From Augochlora pura (Eukaryota; Arthropoda; Insecta; Hymenoptera; Halictidae): a stretch of 64,000 nt of DNA. Position numbers and translations under genes: made by a program. Shown one piece after another: positions 23,889 through 36,300 of this stretch. The notes under the pieces are model-generated. The model saw nothing but the letters and a program-made list of their open reading frames with translations, was not told where the DNA came from and ran no database searches. The first letter of the stretch is position 1; the number at the start of each line of letters is the position of its first letter. The stretch spans positions 5,642,001-5,706,000 of the forward strand of contig NC_135772.1 of the NCBI RefSeq assembly GCF_028453695.1, read 5' to 3'.

Positions 23889-24191
23889 GTTGGTACTCAA
23901 TTATCGTTTAAAACAGGTGATTGAAAAAGCGCAGTTTCTCCGCGAATCAAACCACTTAAAATGTAACCGGTTTCAATTATAATTCACCCCAACATATTGT
24001 TACGGCGGTTGATCATGTGGAGTCGCCGTAATGAAGAAATACTTCATAGTGAACAACCCCTAAGGAAATAGAAGAAGTTCGGGGTTGTCACGGAATCGTT
24101 GAATCGACAGTCGTCGAGAGACTCTCTCGAGCTGTCGAAGCGAGAGGACGTATATAAATAATAAGAGATCCAGATATAGTTAATTGTTATT

Positions 24192-25484
24192 GTGTTATTA
24201 GTTATTGTTAATTGTGAACAAAGAAAGATTATTCGGGATGCCGCGACGGACGTCGAAACCGCGCAACAATATATTGGTGTCAGAAGTGAGATTCTGCCCA
24301 CTTCGGCAACAGAAAATGGTTTGCAGGACTTGTTCGCGGCGTTCCAACAGACGGTCATCGGTCGACTGGAGGAACAGTACGAGCAGCCTCGGCTATTGGG
24401 GCAGCAGGAGCGTGCAGCGCAGGATGCAGTCAATTCTGCGATGGAGGCGCGCATCCAGAACATGGAAAGACTCATTCAGGTGCTGTCGTTACCTGCTCAC
24501 ATTGCCGGGGGTGATCGAGAGTCTCGCGACAGGGGAAGTGCGGAGCGGGTAGGAGCCATTCGGGAGGGAGGTGTAAATATGGCTGCGAGGGAAGTGGGAA
24601 ATAATGTAAATAGTAGTTTAAGTTCACTTCCCGCGGCTGGTCCTGGGCCCTCTTCCGCTCCCGCACTTCCCGTGACTGGTCCTGGGCCCTCTTCCGCTCC
24701 GTTTTCAATTTTTCGTTTGCCTGTGCAAGATCAGGTTCAAAGTGGCGTATCCCTTGATTTGGGATACGCGATTAAGCCGGCAGGATATGGCGGAAAAACG
24801 TCTTGGGATGAGTATAGGATACAGTTTGAAACTGTAACACGGGCAAACGGTTGGGATGAAGCGAGGAAGGCGCTAGCCTTGGTCGCTTCATTGGAGGGGT
24901 CAGCACGAAGTATTCTTACTTCCTTCTCGGCTACCCAATCGATTGATTTTAATAGTTTAATTTTGGCTTTAGAACTCCGATATGGAGCCAAAAACTTAAC
25001 TAATTTGAATTATGTTTTATTCCAAAATTGTCGGCAGCGGAGAGGAGAATCCATTTTATCGTTGGCAGATGAGATTGACAGGTTGGCCGGGGCTGTGTTT
25101 GCAGATTGTCCAGCGGAAACGCGGGACAAATTGGCCGCCTCTCAATTTGTAACCGCTTTACGCGACGATGAGCTGCGAAAAACACTACGCCTTGGCAGCT
25201 TTTCATCTCTAAGAGCTGTCGTCACTAGGGCTTTGGAGATGGAAGCCGTCGAGGCGTTGTCGCGTGACTCGATACGTGAAAAGGGGGGGTATAAAGAGGT
25301 CTCTAGGCCGGAATATACTTCTCTTTCTTCTGGGTATTCGGAAGAGGAAAGAAGAATGGACCAGAAAAGGAAAACGGACGATTCGAGAACCTGCTGGATT
25401 TGCGGAGGAAGGGGACATTTTAAAAGAAATTGTTTCAAGAGGAGGAAGCTAGAAGAAACGAAAAACAGGAAGAAGTCAGGATGA
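24192..25484 (+). pseudogene. Ty3/gypsy Gag with CCHC knuckle
   Basis: Open for 430 codons. The first 30 or so read through LTR and primer-binding-site sequence, so the true start lies downstream; the first internal methionine is at 24441. Order: a glutamine-rich coiled segment, a repeated Pro/Ser linker (GPGPSSAP twice), a Ty3-type capsid region (about residues 205-375, with SWDEYRIQFE and LELRYGAKN) and a nucleocapsid knuckle CWICGGRGHFKRNC near the C-terminus, followed by basic residues. Gag itself is unbroken, unlike pol. It would coat and package element RNA. Confidence 0.85.
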
Positions 25485-25922
25485 TGGGGGAAAGTCTGAC
25501 TTCTTCTTCTTTTCCCCCATTCGTCAGGAGCCTGGCAACGTGCGAAATGAAGAGGAACGACGTGGGAGCCGATATTTCAATGCATGGGTACATCGAGGGA
25601 ATCAGCTGCAAGATAATCCTGGACACAGGCTCACCCGTGAATCTGTTGAATAGAGACGTCTGTTCAGTGGCTAACTTGAGAGAATCAAGAATGAAGATTC
25701 GCTCCAGCACGGGAGAAGACATATTTGTCTTCGGTACGAAAGTGTTGCGCTTGACGTTGTGGGCCCCCTTCCTATTTCGTATGCTGGAAATAAGTATCTG
25801 CTGATAGTGGCAGAATATTTTACGAAGTGGCCAGAAGTAATTCCAATACCGGATTCAGCAAGCACCCAGGAGGAAATGTAAAGTGGTCCACGTTAATCGT
25901 CTCGCAAGGTATAGAGATTAAT
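25430..25922 (+). pseudogene. Remnant of Ty3/gypsy Pol: protease fused to integrase fragments
   Basis: Pol is in a different frame from gag and overlaps it by about 55 bp, as in frameshift-expressed elements. The retropepsin active site ILDTGSPVNLL is at about 25615-25650. From about 25753 the sequence is integrase core (AGNKYLLIVAEYFTKWPE), and from about 25877 it is the pol C-terminus (KVVHVNRLARY). Reverse transcriptase, RNase H and most of integrase are missing, so at least two internal deletions occurred. The element cannot move by itself. Confidence 0.82.
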
Positions 25923-26450
25923 CCATTTCTTTAGCAAGAAGATGCGGAAAAGTCAAAGAAGAGAAGAAACAAGTGCTCAAGAAACGTCAAGAGGCAAGAG
26001 GAGCTAAGGAAAGCAGGAAATTAATGAATGATGTCCACTGAATTGGAGAATGTGGCAAGAATAAAATTTTGCTTCTTGGGAAGTCACGGGATCAGCAGAT
26101 GACGACGGAGGATCTGATGATCACATATAGCTTTTGCTGTTAGACGTCTGGGGCTAGGTCCAGGTTAACTGGCTCCTGGCAGGACACTGGGAATGCTGTG
26201 ATCTTGGATTTGCCGGCCGATTTTGTTTTCCTGTGCTTGCTAGGTGATCAGTGTCGTTGATTGACACACGAGCACTGACACGCCTTGTTCAGAGTTCTTT
26301 TACGTGGTTTTTCCATGAACCATAGGACGAATGTCAAGGCGTGGTTTGTCTGGCAAAGGCTACGTAGGTATTAATTGCTTATTACTTCTTTGTCAGACAG
26401 GAGTGCAAGTTACAGAAGAGCTGAATTCTTTGACACGGTCGGGACGACCG
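25923..26450 (+). other. Non-coding 3' part of the gypsy relic
   Basis: Stop-rich, purine-rich sequence between the last pol remnant and the polypurine tract. No env-like frame seen. Confidence 0.5.
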
Positions 26451-26677
26451 TTTTTCGAAGGGGGGAGTTCGCGGCATAATTAATAATTTATTGCTTTCGT
26501 TACAATTCTTTTACAATATTTTTAAATTATCGAATTCAATACGTCGCGTTTGCTGTCACAAAAACCACTGCCGAAGTTCAGCTCGGTTGGAAGACCCTGA
26601 ACCGTGTTGCCGTCTTTTATTTCGGCAAGGGAGTTCCAAGGCGGTACCGGTCATCCATCCAGTGTTCGTAACAATAT

Positions 26678-27326
26678 ATTATTTTAATTATTATATATAT
26701 AATAATAGACGGGCCATTTTTGGATTTTTCACTGCAACAGAACATTTCACGGAATAAACATCTATAATCATCGAGAATGAGCGTATTTTCTGTATCGTAG
26801 CGATGAGAATATTGAATTTACAAGCTATGTAAACTTGCCTCACAATATACAGTACTTGCATGTATCAAAAGGTAAAAATAAATAATAAACTTGTTTTATT
26901 GTTTCCACGGGTTAAGTTAGTTAATTTCATTTTCAGAAGTATATCTCCGGTGCTGTGAATCACTCTGTACAATGCTGGCGCATCAATGTTTGTGGAAAGA
27001 TTGGTCACTTACATGCATGGAAAATATTTCGATTTATAATTATTAAACAAAGTATGAAATATTTTGTAAAGTAAAACATTTATAAAAAGTGTCTGTTAAA
27101 ATATTTATAAAATGTATCTAGAAGAATTAATATCCTTTACGTTAATTACTGTCCGTTTGGACTGTACAAAGTGCAACTAACCAGAGAAACTAGATTGTCG
27201 AATTACCACATCGTTCAAGTGTTCTCTAACGAGTACCGCGATCATGTTTGATATTGGTTTTTTCGTTGGTACTCCTATCAGAATCTAAAATATCTCTGGA
27301 TAGTTGAATGATAACGTTGACAGTTC
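26678..27326. other. Intergenic / 3' flank of pteropsin, no gene seen
   Basis: AT-rich. It should contain the 3' UTR and polyadenylation site of the minus-strand opsin, but I cannot fix the site. Confidence 0.5.
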
Positions 27327-30300
27327 TTAGTTTTCCTGACCCACTCTGTTAAGGAAGGTCAGAGCGGTGTTTTGACTTTCCGTTACCCTGTTCCTCTTAA
27401 TCCGTACGTCGAATATCTTCTTCAGCGATCGTGGAAACTGGCTGTTTAGACCCGCGTAGATGATCGGGTTGTAGCAAATAGAGGACTTTGCTAGCAGAGC
27501 CGGTAATACGGCCACGGATGGTGATGGCTTTGTCTGTGGATCGATGCAAGGAACACTATCAGTGATAGTACCCTATAATGTAGAACTCTAGTTTATAATT
27601 AGTGTACAATTCCTGCCAAACAATACTCGAAGTTCATCGTCGCGTCGGTCGCGCCATCGGCCGCGTTAATGGCATTTGGTGGTAATAGGGAATTTATAAC
27701 AATACTTTCACTTTCACCAGGACGTACATTCGATTAAAACACTTGTGGCGTGTAGACGTACCGAGTCGTCTCAGGCTACTTGTTTCGCGCCCAACACTGT
27801 TCCTTTCTGCGTCTAATTTAAATCCATCTCGGAATCGCTTTCTCGGCACACTAAAAGAAATTTCATTTTCGTGGAACGCCACGCCAGGCAGAGATACTAA
27901 TGAACACGTTGATGTACTCTCGTTACAGGTCGCGTCAAAGTGCCGGTATTATGCATTTTGAATACACTGCGTACCGGCAATTTTTTAGCAGTTCTTTTGA
28001 AGATAATATTTCCACAAAGTCAGAATAATTTGTAATACTGAAAGTGGAATCATGGTTGTTCCATTAATCTTTTGATATCCTACAAATTTCCATGAAATAT
28101 ACTTTAGTTGAGTATATCGCAATAACAATTATTTTTTAAAACGTGATCAAAGGATAGTGTGCTTCTTATACAATTATCAATGAACTTAATACAACATTAT
28201 GGAACCTTTACTACATTGACAACGACATAAAATTCGAGGATGTGTTTAACACTTTTAGCCTCGTTAAGCTATGCAAATCAATTTTTCCTTATCAATGAAA
28301 CTTACTAGCACGGAAGCGCGTCATTACTAATTAATTAAAATGAAGTGGTTACTTACAATATAGTGAAACATATGTAACTATAACGATAGGTTTCCTAGTA
28401 AAAGTCAGGAATTAAATTTGTTCATTATCTTTTAATTCCTTCAAATTAATTATGAAACAGCTTAAAAATTATCTCAGCAGAATACAAGAAAAAGGCTTCG
28501 ATTTAATTACGAGGATAAAGTTTTTTTCACAATTGAAATATTAACAAATATTTACGAAATTGAGATATATCGAATATATATTGTTCAGTATGTTTTAGAA
28601 ACGTTAATATTATAAGATTCAGTGCAGTGGTATGCAAAAATACTGAATAGAATATTATTAAATATTAATTAATAATATTAATAGTTAAGAAACTGCAATT
28701 TGACGTTCGCAGAAGGTATAGGTATAAAATATTTATTTCATGTGATTTGACAATAAATGCTACAATACATTTGTATATCTTCAATCCTCATTCCGTTATT
28801 TTGGCGCACACTGTATTTAATCATGTGCTGGTGATATTTATGAAAATTTGATACGACCATCTATCCATCTAATGCATTCACTCTGCTTTCATCATTCCTT
28901 TCTAGAGAACAAGTAATTGTTCAGTGGACTAATGTGCCAGCTCATCCCCCTACAAATGCGAATTTCTTTCCATATCTTCGAAACGAGAAGTATGAAAACA
29001 TAATTGCAGTTATTACTTTTATATATAAAGTATATAAAAATATGTGCACATAATACCAGTAAAGACGGCCGGTTTCCACGCCTGTGCAAACGGAAATGTT
29101 TTGAACAATTTTCTTATATATTTTTGTTTAAACTTTAAGAGATTGAAATAAAAAACTGAATCATTGCATGACGAGTTGCATTTGCCTGCTATTGATGATA
29201 AGAATGTATGATGTATGAGTTTAAAAAAATTATGTTCAAACATTACTCAAGTATTCAGGTATAAAAAAATCAACTGCCAGTTATTGTTCGAATAATTTCG
29301 ATAATCCGCACAAAATTTTCCTGTATCCAATATAAATTACGATCCTATTGATCATCATGAAAATGCATTCGAATTTCGGTCATACGAACTATCAGAAAGT
29401 GATGATAAGTGATTTATATACAAAGCAAGACTAATTTTCAACTAATTTTCATTTTTAGATAACACTAAATTCAAATAGTAATGGTTCTAACAATTGAGAC
29501 TACGCTACACAGTATATACTTCCATTAATTCGTTTATCAATGATTCGCATTCTCGTCCATCGCGTTCGAACATATTTTAAAGGAGACTCAGCTGATATAG
29601 GTAATTCATTTCTTGAAAATATCGGGTGTACCAAAAGTGCCCGAATCAAATAAAGTGGCTTATTTCTGTAGTCACTTGAAGACATTTTTTCCTCAGCTAT
29701 TAGCTATTCCCTTAGTTATTACAGAATAAACGTAGGTCGTACTTGCTTTTTATTTGGTCAATGTTTTTTGTCAATAAATTGTTAATAGCGAAAAGTCAGT
29801 GAATTGTTAATAACTCAGAAGAAATTATCTTCAAATGATCCCAGAAATTAGCCATTTCATTTGATTCAAACATGTTTGGGACACCCTGTAGCTTATATAT
29901 CTGTACCTTGTATATACTTACAACCCCGATCCCTACATTACAACCCCTACATTAGAAGAAATTACTGTATCGTGTAAATAAAGTAATCGAGTCGCATTGC
30001 GCGGCGACAAGGAAATTTCGCAGGAGTTTAAAGAAGAAGTCCAATGAATAATCTTTATGTTAACAAGACTTCTAGCACTAAGCGGACCATTCTACGCTGT
30101 AAAGCCCCAATAGACAAGCACATTACCCTTCTTACAGCTCATTGCTTTTATGAGTTCGGTATATCTCTTCCGGCTAGCTACACTTATCCAGGTACTTACG
30201 TCGAAATACTGAACGGCGAGGGCCAAAGCCGCGTAGGGTGACCAAGCAAGCAGGAAGGCCGTTATCATCAACGCGACCATTTTCGTAATCTTCGCTTCTC

Positions 30301-33300
30301 GTCTTCCGCGTGCACCTGAATTACAAGACCAACATTTGTCCCGGAAATCCATGATACGTGCAGAGACATCGCGTTCGCGTCCTATCGAAAGCATCAATCG
30401 AAAAGGTAAAAAGGGCGGTTGGATCTCGACGCTAAAACCTTCTTGTTGGTATTTGTAAACGGAGAAGGCAGTACGTTTGAGCCGATTCTGTTTTTACTAC
30501 TCCTCCGGTGAAATCACGGAAATTGATATTCTATTAGTTGTGAGGAAATTTAATGGCTACTTCTGTGCTGTTTTTCGTATTAAAATCGGAGGTCTCTTTG
30601 AAACATTCTGGTAGAACACTTACTCTCGAAGCTATTTAACTTTTACCATGTATTTTTGGATGCTTATTGTAACAGCGTTAAATGGACGTTACGAAATAAT
30701 GAAAGCAGAGACTAATTGAAGAACTTATTAGATAAGATGACGTTTTTTACATCAATTATTGTTGCACCAACTTAATATCAATACATTAAAGACCGTCGAA
30801 TTTTGACAAGACTGCCTCCTTTGCTCAAGTAATTACAATTGAACTCATGCCAGGCTAAAGTAATCATTATATAGTGCTTTAGAGATTTCATTTTACAGTT
30901 GAGCTCATTATTAAAATAAATCTCATCGTTGAGATCCTAAAATTGATATTTATTTAGTCTTTGCACAGTGCTAACCTGACATAACCTGACATTTTCGACA
31001 TTATGTTTTATGGAACATTGATCTAATCCTGATGGGACTCTAACGAATTAACATGCTTTTATATCAAACATGAGTTTATATCAGACAAACACATAAGACA
31101 AATAAACGCTAAAGATATTAACATTATATTAAAATTATTACTATTTCTTTGCACACGAACTATGTTTTCAAATCTCTATTTATTCTATGTGTAATTTATT
31201 CTGTGAACGTGTCTGTTGAATATTACCCATTTGTAAAAATAATTAAAGAATACATTTAGTTAGTATTACATAACTTCACACGACAATAACAAAAAGATAC
31301 AATTAAGTCAAGCATAATGAATCTGTGGTTGTGAAGGGAAACGATACGTGATCGGTATGTTCACTTTCGTCATATTATTGTTTCACAATATTTAAAATTA
31401 GTCTTGCTCCGAGAAGTAAGCAAGAAAAGTGAGACTCGATTAAGGGGCGAAATGGAGGGGTAGAGAAATTAGGGAGACGAAAGTATAAATGGATTACCTG
31501 CTCTCTTTCTCACTTTCCTTAATGTTGCCACGATCGCCAGGTAACTAGTACTGATGATTATTACGGGAATCGCAAGGCCGAAAATGAAGATGTAACCAAT
31601 GTAGCTGGCACTTTTCGTAACTTCATCATGGACCTCCCAGGATACGCTGCAGGAAACGTTCGCTGCCTCCGGTCCGTAGCTTCCCCAGCCGACCAACGGT
31701 GGCAAGGAGAGGCAAAACGCGTAGATCCAAACAAGCAAGCCAAGTATGAGCGCTGTTCTATTAAAAGCAGATTAACGAAACAGACGAAAATATGAAATTT
31801 ATTTCAGAAGAAATAATATATTAGATGTATGCAAAAATATTCTTCTCTCAATTTTTCTTATTTATACTTGATGTATTTTTTATTTGAATATCCCCACTCG
31901 GAAGAGTTTGATTATTGAAAATTTCTTATTTGGATTTAAATTAGAAGTATGGGGGTAATTTTGAGTTAAGTCTTAGCGAATAAATTCGATGATTGAAATT
32001 TTGAACTGAAATTATTTTATGTTGTTGGGATTTTGAATTAGTTTTATTGATGTTAAAAATTATTAATAGTGTTAATTTATAATAATTGAGCTATTTTAAT
32101 TTTTGAAATTAAATAAGGAAAAATTTTTATTTTGTTGTTGCAAATTGGTTTGGTTTGTTGAGTTTTGATAGAATTGAAACTTTAATTGAAATTTCAAATG
32201 AGTTAGAGTTTGATTATTGATAATACTACCGCTAATCGTGGCACTTCCTATTATTTCATGGTAAATAAAAAATAGTGTCACTCGACTGTAGCCAACACTG
32301 CAGTTAACGTGTTACGAAGTTGTGTCATCGGTTGGTCCAATAAATGTAACCCGCAAATTTATGTGCAACAATAAGAAAACCCCGTGAAATCGTTTGCGAT
32401 ATTATTCAAATTATTCGTGTGTGAAAAGACACTGTGGATAATTTAGTTACCAGGAAATAGATATTTCGTAACCGGCACTCGGTACAGGAATTTTACTCAG
32501 CGATGTCAGCTACGAGTTACCTCATAGTGATCTTTTATTATTTATAAATTACTGCAAATGCCATTCTAATACTATCATTTCACATATTATCATTCTATCT
32601 ACAATTCAATATAATTAAATTTTGTGAGTTTCCATATTTGCTTTGAAATCAAATCTTGGCGCTTAGGGCAAGAGGCTCGCCTGGCAATGAATAGGGTTAA
32701 CTCTTTGAAGCACGGTGGAATAAAAAATGGCCAACCTTTTTAAAGCACAGTAATGCATAGTGGAACATTTTTAAACCCACCTCGTTATATTGCAATAGCT
32801 GCGTGCAGATTTATATCTAATCCTAGTTACGTAAAGCAATTGGGAATACCATTAACGAAGGTTGTAAATATGTTCCTCTGTGTTGGCAAGTTTCAACGTG
32901 CCACTACAGATTCATCAATTGTTGCAAATAGAAATTTTTTTCCTTCTTGGGAAAGGATATGTTTTAACGAGTACCATTCATGAATCTATGTTACACGGTA
33001 GAGCACCATAATAATAACAACTAATCCAATTGATTTATTATTTTTTTATGCTTTTGTATTATGTGATTCCTTCGTTAATAAAAATATATCAATTTCTTTT
33101 AATTTAAAACCCAACGAAATTCCTGTGCAAAACGGTTCTATTTATTCCTTGAAATACCGTGCCTCGAAGAGTTAAGCCATTTACCGTCCATTTCGACGAT
33201 GGTTTCGATTGGTTCACGCACGTGCGTTGAACCACGTGTCGTGACAACGCCCGGTACTTTTTGGAGCGGAACCGGACCGCTCGCTCGACCTGTCCCACAA

Positions 33301-36300
33301 TTCCAGTCGGTCGAGAGCCGCGGTTTCACGAAAAGAGAGCCGAATCCCTTTCGAAACGCGGCTCGAGGACCGGATAAGAAGAAATCGAACGTTCTTTACC
33401 GGATGGATAAGACTTTCGTCGGTTTGGCGACCAGTAGCCACCTTTCCACAGCCATCACAGTCAGGTTCCCTATGCTGGCGAATCCCAAGGTGGACATAAA
33501 GCAGGCGTACCTTCGAAAGAATTCAAGAATCGACGATTATATTTTCATCGAGGACTCAATATCGCTTTTGAGTTTCTCAACTAAATGTAAAATGAAAATC
33601 TAAAGAGTTAACATAGAAAAATTAGTTGTATCTTAAAAAATTGTAACACTTTACTTCGTATTATTTTAAATGATATTATTTTAATTGGAAGTTTTCGCTT
33701 CAGGTCGAAAGTCTTGCATTCATTTAATATAAGCAAATACGCATTTTCTATTCCATTTAACATTCTGCAGACTGTTTCAGCCGAGCTTGTCGAGGGTGTT
33801 TAAAATAGAATGTCATTCAACCAAGACCAATTCAAGAGAGTCTGGTCAGTCTATGCAAAATTCTCATGGGAAATCGTGTTCTATAGGCTTCAATGGAGTT
33901 CACGTATAAAGGCGCGCTAGTTAAAAGGCGCTTCTTTATGTCTCGTATTCATTTGTTATCTTTGTTAAGGACATATTATGCCGTGATACGAGAAACTCGA
34001 CACACGCTGTGATAAAAACGAGCCTCTGGGATATTACCTGTTTGTTATCGCGGTAGCTCAAGTCAAACTGAATAACATTTACTGAAATAATGTATTTTGT
34101 CGTACATGATTTAATACTGAAAAACTAAAATTGACTCTTCAATTCTATTTGCAATGCTAACGCATTAATTTGTACGTTTAATATTCCCTACACACTAAAC
34201 AATCAGTTATTACTATATACAATGAAAGTTAAAATTTAGATTAGTATTTGAAAATTTCTAGAGATTTAGAATGTGCAGATAGAAAAGATTTCGTTTCCCA
34301 CAATGAAAACAAAAACCAATGGAGAAGGTGTGGCAAATGCATTGATTCGAATGAGAAAGGACAGGGAAAAATGCGGCATGGGGCGAAATTAATTGACGTG
34401 GCACAGTAATGAATTGAACGGAAATTGAAGATGCGTCAGGTGTTTGCGTTCGAGTAACGGGTTCGTTTGGTCAACAGGGTTTTATTTTAACGATATCGCT
34501 TCGATTGTAATCGCTAAACGAAAGGGTTCTGGGTTCTCCTGACAGCCGCGTTGACAATTATGCTTAACGAACGACAACCGTACACCTGCACGATAATTAC
34601 ATCGTTGCCGACAATCGATGCTCTGCGATCGAGACCGACAATTTTCACGTTTCTGGAATAATTTCGAGTTGGCAAATCTCGAAATCCACCGGATCCGTAT
34701 TAACTCTTTGCGGCACGATGGGATTGAAAATGTCCCACCTTTTTAATGTATGGTAATGCATGGTGGGGTATGCTATAGCTACATGCGCACAGGTTTATAC
34801 ATATTTAGTGACTCAGTTACGTAAAGCAGTTTTTGTTCCGTTTTCATGTCGAAATTCGTAGAAGTCAGTTAATTTTTATAAAAATTACTTCAATATAAGC
34901 AAGTGAAGACCTGCATAATAAAAATTAAAATGATGAAAGTATGTTGAGATCTTATTTGTTCTACCATGTAACTTGTGGAGTAATACAACAGAGTATGTTT
35001 CATTTGAAACCCAACCAAATTTCTGTGCATTATGAGTCTATTTATTCGCTGAAATCCCGTGCCTCAAAGAGTTAATCCCGTCGTACATCTGATTCGCCAG
35101 ACAAGGAAACATGTCCAGGTTAAATTGCAGTTTTGACGAAATTTTTGTGACGGTAAAAAGCATATCATTTTTAATATGCCGAAAAAATGGAATTAAAGTT
35201 TCAGCGTTATATTATTTTTCTACTGAAAAGAAAGATTAAAACGGAGTTTATAAATAGTGAGAGAAAAAATGATTGTCTTTATAATTCTGTTACCAATATA
35301 AAAATTCACGATGTGAAATTTCGCCAGCTCGTGTGCAACAACCGAGACCTCTGCTAGAAAATAGTCTGCTCATTTTTACTGCAGCCGCAATTCAAAATCG
35401 TGCAGCGGTTAAAATACAATTTGCCGCTGTGCTGGTTCCCAGTTCCCTCAGTTTATTAATTATCGACAGGTAATCGAACAAATTAAAATGTGGAATGGAA
35501 AGTTTCTATCGTAAGAATCCATTCTTTCGGAGTAACTATTCTAAAACATTTTACGATGCATCAATGTGTAATGAATTACGCATATTTGAGGCTGTAAACA
35601 AATATTTGGAACGCTTAAAATACAAATTTATTATGTAATACACCGCGGATCTTTGTGCAATATCAAATATTTCTGCCTCAATTGCAATGGAAAGAAATTA
35701 AATACAAATGTCTTCCTTTTTTAAAACGATGTATCGATATTAAAATTCTTCTAATCTTTGTACTGTTTTAAATTTCATCTGCTAATTTTTGTTATAAAAG
35801 CGCGAAATCCGCAGTTTTGTTACAATAGAATGTCGATATAATCTGAATTAATCGGTGGACAAACTCAATAACAGAATACCCAATAATAATTTTACATATA
35901 AAATTATGTAATTAATAGATGATGATTTTCGCTCTGAGCCCGAAAATGTAGATTTATTATTATGTAAATAGTAATTTTAACATATGATTATACTGTATAG
36001 GAACAATGCATATTCAGGATGAAAGGAAACTGCCGGAAGGCAGGCTGGAATAGTTCCTCAGAGTAATCCCGTGTAATTTAAGTTAATAAACAATAAGTTA
36101 TACCATAGACACACTTGGTAGCCCCAATACCATCCTCCAGTTATTGCGGAAACCATGGCGACCGGATTCCCAAGGGCGGCCACTAAAAAATCGCCAAACT
36201 GCACAAAATACGAAGAGAAATCGTTTTTTACTCAACTTCAATTGTTCAATATCAGACTGCGGATATTTAGCCGAAGTAGAATATTAATTTTGTACATCAA

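Larger units (their letters stand above)
23998..26673 (+). mobile_element. Internally deleted Ty3/gypsy retrotransposon relic
   Basis: The left end TGTTACGG and right end CGTAACA are inverted termini of an LTR element, flanked by ATAT (23994-23997, 26674-26677). A TATA-like TATATAAATA lies near 24151. A probable primer-binding site, TGGTGTCAGAAG, lies at 24275-24286, so the 5' LTR ends just before it. Gag and the start of protease are present, then the frame jumps to the integrase core and jumps again to the end of pol. A purine-rich tract (GAAGGGGGGA, about 26456-26465) precedes what should be the 3' LTR. The sequence after it is not similar to the 5' LTR, except that both ends share AACAATATATT, so the right boundary is tentative. 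Confidence 0.72.

Noticed and set aside
28618..28815. Possible inverted ends (CAGTGCAGTGG... and ...GGCGCACACTG)
   Set aside because: Alignment of the ends needs gaps and has many mismatches; it could be chance in AT-rich DNA.
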